Shown here piece by piece: positions 57,708 to 64,000 of a stretch of 64,000 nucleotides of DNA (positions are counted from its first letter, which is position 1; each line of letters opens with the position of its first letter). The notes beneath the pieces are model-generated. The model ran no database searches, was not told the origin of the DNA, and saw only the letters and a list, made by a program, of their open reading frames with translations. The stretch covers positions 2,174,538-2,238,537 of the forward strand of contig WLWN01000001.1 in the NCBI GenBank assembly GCA_012103575.1, given 5' to 3'. The position numbers were made by a program, and so were the translations under genes. This stretch comes from Kiritimatiellia bacterium (GTDB taxonomy: Bacteria; Verrucomicrobiota; Kiritimatiellia; WLWN01).

Positions 57708-58389
57708 CGTTCAAATCTCCTCTATACAAGTTTTGTTTATGAATATAGTTCTCTATATCGATGGGAACAAGATAGCGAATACTTTTTCCTTCGGCCACAT
57801 GTTTTCTTATCTGACGTGAAGAAATCTCTATAAAATTCTCTGTGAGCATATAGGTTTTTAATTTTTCGGGCCATGGCGGGTCTAACTTAAGCACTTCAGC
57901 TATTATTGTATCGATCTCAAATCCACAGCGTGGGTACGTAATAAACGTGCAAAGTTCTAGAAGAGATCTAATATTTTTCCAGGTATATAATTGGAACAAC
58001 GTGTCGGATCCAATAATGAAAAAGAGTTCAGATTGAGGGTACACTCCATGTAGCTCTTTGATGGTGTCAATTGAGTAAGATACGCCTTCTCGTTCCAGTT
58101 CAAGAGCGGATGCCTCGAACCGTGAATCCCCCTTTATAGCGCGCTCAAGCATGGTCATTCGATGGGACGTGTTCACGAGATCTTCAGATGATTTGTGAGG
58201 GGGGAGGTAAGAGGGAACAAAGAGCACTTTATCTAGATCAAATTTCTTATAGGCCTCTTGGGCCATCCTAAGATGGCCCCTATGGATGGGGTTAAAGGTT
58301 CCTCCCAATATGCCGATTTTTGATTCCAAAACGTTCTTATCCATAGCCATAAAAAGCCTACAGTTTCCCAAAGCCTCTTCGTTTTGCAA
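57703..58389 (-). CDS. nadD: Nicotinate-nucleotide adenylyltransferase NadD
   Basis: Forms nicotinic acid adenine dinucleotide from NaMN and ATP. 228 residues from 58389; a start at 58350 (MAMDKN) fits the family better, since the core begins 'IGILGGTFNPIHRGHLRMAQ' (GxFNPxHxGH motif). Others: 'LFVPSYLPPHKSSEDLV', 'FFIIGSDTLFQLYTWKNIRS' and the ISSRQIR signature 'FIEISSRQIRKHVAEGKSIR'. Its stop overlaps the probable rsfS start. Divergent from eno. Confidence 0.96.
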   Translation of the reverse strand: MQNEEALGNCRLFMAMDKNVLESKIGILGGTFNPIHRGHLRMAQEAYKKFDLDKVLFVPSYLPPHKSSEDLVNTSHRMTMLERAIKGDSRFEASALELEREGVSYSIDTIKELHGVYPQSELFFIIGSDTLFQLYTWKNIRSLLELCTFITYPRCGFEIDTIIAEVLKLDPPWPEKLKTYMLTENFIEISSRQIRKHVAEGKSIRYLVPIDIENYIHKQNLYRGDLND

Positions 58390-58481
58390 GAATTTTGTCT
58401 GCCGGATCTAGGTTTAAAGATCAGCCTTGCTTTCATCAAGGGGTTTCCTTTATCTTCAACCGTTAATCCCATAAGAAATAG

Positions 58482-59786
<1,305 letters not shown>

Positions 59787-59847
59787 TGCCCGATTCTAAG
59801 AAAAAAGAAAGGTAGGGACTAGACACCTATCGTGCGGGTGTCGGGGC

Positions 59848-60180
59848 ATGGGAGAGATTTCGAGATCGTTTATGAATATATGGGTGGTTATTTATCGTGT
59901 GTCTTGTGCTGCACTCGGTGTTCTGCTTGTAATTGGGATTTTATCGATGTTTTCGCCCCAATATAAACAGTACAGGGAGAATGAACGGCGTGCAGAGGAA
60001 TTAGAATATGGGATTGCCCTTGAAGAGGAGATGCTAAAAACGCTGAGGCGCAAACAGGAACGTTTTCGTTCCGATCCTCGCTTTGTAGAACAAATTGCTC
60101 GCGAAATTGGCTTGGCTAAACCCGGCGAAACGATCTTTAAGTTTATGGATGACCCTGAAACGTCTTCGCCGCCTCCATGA
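59848..60180 (+). CDS. ftsB: Septum formation initiator (FtsB/DivIC family)
   Basis: 110 residues. One transmembrane helix (about residues 10-33, 'VSCAALGVLLVIGILSMF') followed by a periplasmic coiled coil ('ENERRAEELEYGIALEEEML') and the conserved 'DPRFVEQIAREIGLAKPGET'. This is the FtsB/DivIC divisome scaffold pattern. It follows eno and overlaps the next gene's start by four bases (ATGA at 60177-60180). Confidence 0.85.
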   Translation: MGEISRSFMNIWVVIYRVSCAALGVLLVIGILSMFSPQYKQYRENERRAEELEYGIALEEEMLKTLRRKQERFRSDPRFVEQIAREIGLAKPGETIFKFMDDPETSSPPP

Positions 60181-60374
60181 AAATTGATGCTGAAAAAAAT
60201 TTTGGAAAACGAGTCTGTCCTGCTTGTGCATGTGCCGTTAATGCCAACAATAATGAGTGTCCCATTTGTCACTACCCGTTTCCGAATCCAACCTCGCCGC
60301 AAAAAAATCTCAAGCTTTGGGGGGGGATCATTATGTTGCCCCTTATTCTTTTGTGGGCCCTAAATCTGCTTTGA
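60177..60374 (+). CDS. Small zinc-ribbon membrane protein
   Basis: 65 residues. An N-terminal zinc ribbon with two CxxC knuckles ('VCPACACAVNANNNECPICH') and a C-terminal hydrophobic helix ('LWGGIIMLPLILLWALNLL'). Translation is coupled to the ftsB-like gene by an ATGA overlap. No known family; perhaps a membrane-anchored redox or metal sensor. Confidence 0.7.
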   Translation: MKIDAEKNFGKRVCPACACAVNANNNECPICHYPFPNPTSPQKNLKLWGGIIMLPLILLWALNLL

Positions 60375-60399
60375 GCCTGTTCCCATGAACCAATAACTA

Positions 60400-60433
60400 G
60401 CCATTCTAATTTTGGAACCAAAATTAGAATGGC
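60400..60433. terminator. Perfect 16-bp-arm palindrome after the eno-ftsB unit
   Basis: GCCATTCTAATTTTGG, loop AA, CCAAAATTAGAATGGC. It lies 26 bp downstream of the last gene of the unit. The stem is AT-rich and has no clear T-run, so it may be a terminator or an mRNA 3' end stabiliser. Confidence 0.6.
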
Positions 60434-60747
60434 TCTCAATTCAACCGGCGTATCATCATAAGAGTTCATGGTAGAGAACAGGAACAATATCAAATGACAA
60501 AAAACCAAATGACCGAAACAAGTCTCATGTTTATACATTTAGATATTCTAATTTGTTTCGGATTTTCCGCCTTGGCGGATCAGCCATGGTTGACGATACT
60601 CGTGCTTCGTGTTTTACTGAAAAGTTGTGTTCTATCTACGCGGATCAGCTAGCTGAAGAGCCTTTTAGATGTAGAGTCCGCACAGCGCGGACCCTATATC
60701 TGGAGTCAAGCTCAAGGGGGGTTAGGGATTAATATATATATGCTTGA
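60434..60747. other. Gene-free spacer with low-complexity permuted words
   Basis: Contains a run of similar words (AATATCAAATGACAAAAAACCAAATGACCGAAAC, split here as AAATGACAAA / CAAATGACCGAAAC, then TTAGATATTCTAATTTG, GTTTCGGATTTTCCG). A GC dyad (GTCCGCACAGCGCGGAC, about 60687-60703) follows. No gene recognised. Confidence 0.5.
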
Positions 60748-60777
60748 ATGAATAATGTTTTTGAGCATAATGTTTCC

Positions 60778-62181
60778 ATGCATTTTATTGATAGAAGAAA
60801 AGAAATGGCGAGGCTTGATGAGGTCATGCAGCAAAAAGAAGCTGCTTTTGTTGTTGTATGGGGAAGGCGTAGAATTGGAAAGACTCGATTATTGCTTGAA
60901 TGGGTACATAAGTATGGGGGGATTTATGGCGTGGCTGATGAGTCTTCGTCGAGCGTACAGAGAAAATATTTTTCCCGGGTTTTGTCAGCTACATTCAATG
61001 GGTTTGCTGATGCAGACTATCCTGATTGGGATGCATTATTAAATCGATTAGCACATGAAGCTCGTCACAGGTCCTGGCGGGGGCCCATTGTATTGGATGA
61101 ATAGCCTTATTTAGTCGCAGCCACTCCCGAACTCCCAAGTATTCTTCAACGGTGGATTGATCACGAGGCCAAACAGGTTGGATTGGTATTGGCGGTATCG
61201 GGATCTAGTCAACGTATGATGCAAAGTTTGATTTTGGATGCACAGACACTTCTTTATGGTCGCGCTCGTCAAATCCTTAAATTGTCTCCTTTACCAGCGG
61301 GTCATATTGGAGAAGCCTTGGATATTATCGATCCAGTGTCCATGGTCGAGTCCTATACGATTTGGGGTGGAATCCCTCGCTATTGGGAGTTAGCGGCTCC
61401 CTTTAAAGAAAAAATAAAGAAAGCGGTGATCGCCCTTGTGCTCGATCCAATGGGGGTCCTCCACGATGAGCCCCGCCGTCTTTTGTTGGAAGAGATGCCT
61501 TCGGCGATTTCTTTAAGACCTCTTTTGGATGTGATGGGTATGGGGACTCACCGACTTTCTGAAATGGCCGCTAGGGTTGGACAGCCAGTCACCTCGTTGA
61601 CGCGTCCTTTATTGCGTCTTCAGGAATTGGGGCTAGTGGTACGAGAAATCCCCTTTGGTGAGTCCGAAAAACCAAGCAAGAGGGTACTGTATAAAATAGC
61701 AGATCCTTTTTTTCGTTTTTGGTTTTGTGTTGTTGCCGCTCAAAGGAGTCCCCTTGTGGATGCCGGAGAAACACTTTATCAGACCCTGCTAAAGCAGGCG
61801 TTACCAGGCCTATATGCTCAGGCGTGGGAGGAATTATGCCGACACGTCATTCCAAAATTAGGGGACCCGTCGTGGATGCCGTCAAAACGATTTTGGCATG
61901 GGAAAGGTCCTGAATGGGACGTCGTTTCCCAGTCCGTTGATAAGCAAAAATTACTTCTGGGTGAAGCCAAATGGTCCCGTTCAACCCTGTCGACTGCATT
62001 TATTGAAAAGACCGCTCAGCACTTGATGGAAAAAGGAAGTCCGCCACTCAAGAACAAAAAATATCGCTCCATCGATTATATCATTTTTGTACCTCGAAAA
62101 CCCTGTCAAAAGGCACAGTTACCTGCTAATGTACGTCTTGTGGATGCAGCGGAGGTTATGAACATTCTTAAAGATGCTTAA
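60778..62181 (+). pseudogene. AAA ATPase with C-terminal DUF234, one in-frame amber codon
   Basis: Starts at 60778 (MHFIDRRKEMARL; an upstream ATG at 60748 is possible). Walker A is 'GRRRIGKTRLLLEW' and Walker B 'GPIVLDE'. The next codon (61102-61104) is TAG. The same frame continues directly with 'PYLVAATPELPSILQRWIDH', sensor 'LVLAVSGSSQRMMQSL', a winged-helix region and the DUF234 nuclease-like domain ('WDVVSQSVDKQKLLLGEAKW'). Homologues read DE(F/Y)PYL here. These archaeal/bacterial ATPases (MloA/DUF234 type) are accessory and often mobile. The rest is intact. Confidence 0.85.
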
Positions 62182-62204
62182 ATGTCTAGGAATTCCAATA
62201 TGAG

Positions 62205-62408
62205 TTGTCCGAAAGGGACAAAGGCATGTAACCTGGGGTTTCAACCCCAGGAATAAAGCAACAAACCCGATTGCGTCCTGTGAAAGGGCGCGGTTGAGGA
62301 GGAGTAGATGTGCGCAAAGACAGTACCCCTACAGGGCACAGCATTTCTTTGCTCATGTCTCTCCTAACCCCAGGCTATCTTCCTACACAGCTTTGCTGTG
62401 ATGGTGGA
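62205..62408 (+). repeat. Modular palindromic repeat, copy 3
   Basis: Same modules and order as the minus-strand copy at 22855-23072: TTGTCCGAAAGGGACAA, CCTGGGGTTTCAACCCCAGG, GATTGCGTCCTG, CCCCTACAGGGCACAG, a degenerate CCTAACCCCAGG, then CCTACACAGCTTTGCTGTG. It lies directly upstream of the LysM lipoprotein gene. Confidence 0.85.
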
Positions 62409-62504
62409 AGAGGTGTCCTCGCAGACAGAGTAAGTCGCCATCAGAGATGGCATAACATTTCATATAAGCCCACAGTCTATCGACTTGGGGTCCGAGACCG
62501 TAGT

Positions 62505-63251
62505 ATGATGCATGATCTAAACATATTTCGTAAGATACGTGGGTTAGGGTTTGTTCTGCTCATTTTCGTGTGTATAAGCTGCAGTCGTAGGACAGGTGTC
62601 ATGGATCAACGGGAAATTCGCGATCCACTTGTCCATCGTGCGCTAATGAAAAAGCGGGCCCACGATATCGATGGCGCCATCAAGTTATTTTATCAAGTCT
62701 TGGCGCGAAAACCCAGTATGGGACGACCCCATCTCGAGTTAGGACTTTTGCTGGATAACGATAGAGAAGACTACATTCGGGCGATCTATCATTATGAACA
62801 ATATTTAATCCTACGACCCGATGCGCAGAAGCGGGATCTTATCGAGCAATTGATTGCTAGTGCAAAGCTTGCTTTTGCCGCATCACTTCCCGATAGACCT
62901 TCTGAGGCGATTAGGGAAATTGCAGATTTAAAAGATCAAATAAATCGGTTGAAAAATCAACTTGATCAACTTCGAGGCATGACAGAAAACTCAACGGGTG
63001 TTTCTGCCAGGGATGTTAATACTTCCCAGGGTCAAGGTCCACGCATCACCGATACCGTAACACCCAGACCCGCGCCAGCTCAGCCTGCATTTCGAAGGTA
63101 TCGTGTTCAACCCGGTGATACCCTGTCGAGTATAGCGCGAAAAATGTATAACGATGCGAATCAATGGAATAAAGTGTTCTCCGCCAATCGTGACACATTA
63201 AGAACACCAGAAGATTTGCGTGTAGATCAGACCATCCTTATCCCTCAGTGA
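62505..63251 (+). CDS. LysM-domain lipoprotein with TPR-like segment
   Basis: 248 residues from ATG 62505; the frame extends upstream to 62310 through repeat DNA, which argues against an earlier start. Signal peptide with lipobox-like 'LIFVCISC'. Residues about 40-110 form TPR-like helices ('HDIDGAIKLFYQVLARKP', 'IRAIYHYEQYLILRPDAQ'). A coiled coil ('IADLKDQINRLKNQLDQL') and a proline-rich linker follow. The C-terminal LysM domain reads 'YRVQPGDTLSSIARKMYNDA' and ends in 'DQTILIPQ'. Probably an outer-membrane or periplasmic lipoprotein that binds peptidoglycan. IS630 copy D begins 72 bp after the stop. Confidence 0.88.
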   Translation: MMHDLNIFRKIRGLGFVLLIFVCISCSRRTGVMDQREIRDPLVHRALMKKRAHDIDGAIKLFYQVLARKPSMGRPHLELGLLLDNDREDYIRAIYHYEQYLILRPDAQKRDLIEQLIASAKLAFAASLPDRPSEAIREIADLKDQINRLKNQLDQLRGMTENSTGVSARDVNTSQGQGPRITDTVTPRPAPAQPAFRRYRVQPGDTLSSIARKMYNDANQWNKVFSANRDTLRTPEDLRVDQTILIPQ

Positions 63252-63322
63252 TCGGGAATGTGGGTATTGGGGGGGGCTATATATTCATTCTTCATCACTT
63301 AATCGTAAACTTTATCGTACAC

Positions 63323-64000
63323 TAGAGTATTTAACGATTGAAATGCCTCGCTAGAAGATCTATACTCCATGACATGAGTATAGCAACAGCAGAAATCCGG
63401 CGGCGTGCGATAGATGCCTACAAAATGGGCAAAGGTTCCCAGGCCGATATCGCATCTTCTTATCGTGTAGATCTTAGAACGTTTCAGCGTGGGCTCTCTC
63501 GTTTCAACGAAACCGGACAGACCGCTCCCCGACCGCGTGGGCATCGTCAGGCCCTCTACAGCGGAAAGCAGCTCAAGGCGTTGGCTCAACTGGGGGGCAA
63601 ACATCCCGATGCAACGCTTGAAGAACTCAAGAACATGAGCGGCGTGAAGGGGTCGATCATGGCCGTACAGCGGGCGTTGAATCGGTTGGGCTGCCGGTAT
63701 AAAAGAAACGCTTCACGCCAGCGAGCAAGACCGGGCGGATGTAAATCTCTTGAGAAAGCAGTGGATCCAAGAGGTGGCCAAACTTGATCCAAGTCGCCTT
63801 GTCCTTATTGATGAATCCGGGGCGAAAACGAATATGACTCGTCTGGGGGGCCGGGCGTTGGGCGGGAACAGGCTTTTTACCAAAACGCTTCATGGACATT
63901 GGTGTACCACCACCTTGATTTCTTCGGTCCGCCTGGACGGAACAACAGCGGTCATGGAGGTGGGGGGGGGCGACAGAGACGGCTGTTTTTGGAGAATATA
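63323..64000 (+). mobile_element. IS630-family element, copy D (cut by window end)
   Basis: Left end TAGAGTATTTAACGATT, as in copy A. orfA runs from ATG 63374 to 63787 with the same two-frame structure as copies A and C; orfB begins near 63750 and runs off the edge. The first catalytic motif is 'LIDESGAKTNM', so its Asp is present. The right end is outside the window. Confidence 0.92.
63374..63787 (+). CDS. IS630 transposase orfA, copy D
   Basis: 137 residues, almost identical to orfA of copy C, ending in the same out-of-frame tail after the A-rich TATAAAAGAAACGC. The catalytic frame follows and leaves the window. Confidence 0.85.
   Translation: MSIATAEIRRRAIDAYKMGKGSQADIASSYRVDLRTFQRGLSRFNETGQTAPRPRGHRQALYSGKQLKALAQLGGKHPDATLEELKNMSGVKGSIMAVQRALNRLGCRYKRNASRQRARPGGCKSLEKAVDPRGGQT

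Overview
The window reads as a chromosome segment of a Gram-negative bacterium of roughly 45% GC. The best guess is a PVC-superphylum lineage (Kiritimatiellota, Lentisphaerota or Verrucomicrobiota type). Supporting this are lipid-A acyltransferase and LPS heptosyltransferase genes, a HemQ-type haem gene, secreted proteins with an 'SGGNFTIEYESLNSGG' style start, and giant surface proteins ending in '(P)RRFYR'. The phylum is an inference; no rRNA or tRNA gene was found to anchor it.

Layout. 1-6.6 kb (minus): rpoD (cut by the window edge), dnaG, a CvpA-family gene, proA, proB. 6.7-12.5 kb: a decayed accessory island with an IS630 copy, remnants of a flavodoxin-type oxidoreductase and three SDR genes, a lipoprotein with a stop in its signal peptide, an integrase stub, and the first of three 163-bp palindromic mobile elements. 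12.6-22.8 kb (minus): a haem cluster (hemQ-hemE-hemY type), a fused two-domain glycosyltransferase, a processive GT2 and a SWIM/SNF2 helicase. 22.8-35.8 kb: surface-protein graveyard with a secreted protein, a broken repeat protein, an IS630 relic and a ~7.3-kb giant calcium-repeat adhesin pseudogene. One IS30 lies inside the adhesin and another, inverted, lies upstream of it. 35.9-39.9 kb: a small zinc protein, mutS, aroC. 40.3-43.8 kb: a dead IS1380 element with an ISKra4-type element nested in it. 43.9-48.8 kb: truA, an acyltransferase, then an operon of CPBP protease, GT9 and GT4 (cell-envelope polysaccharide). 48.8-52 kb: second decayed island (IS1380 fragment, palindromic element 3, a panP pseudogene split by IS630). 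52-64 kb: CBS protein, frameshifted EF-G2, yebC-ruvC, IS630, rsfS/nadD, eno-ftsB, zinc-ribbon protein, broken AAA ATPase, LysM lipoprotein and a fourth IS630 copy running off the end.

The core genes are intact with conserved neighbourhoods (dnaG-rpoD, yebC-ruvC, nadD-rsfS, eno-ftsB). Almost all damage lies in accessory genes. The most distinctive material is mobile and repetitive: four IS630 copies, two IS30 copies, nested IS1380/ISKra4, three 163-bp palindromes whose ends match IS1380 (one a perfect 80-bp-arm palindrome with a bidirectional terminator at its centre), and a ~200-bp modular palindromic repeat in three places.
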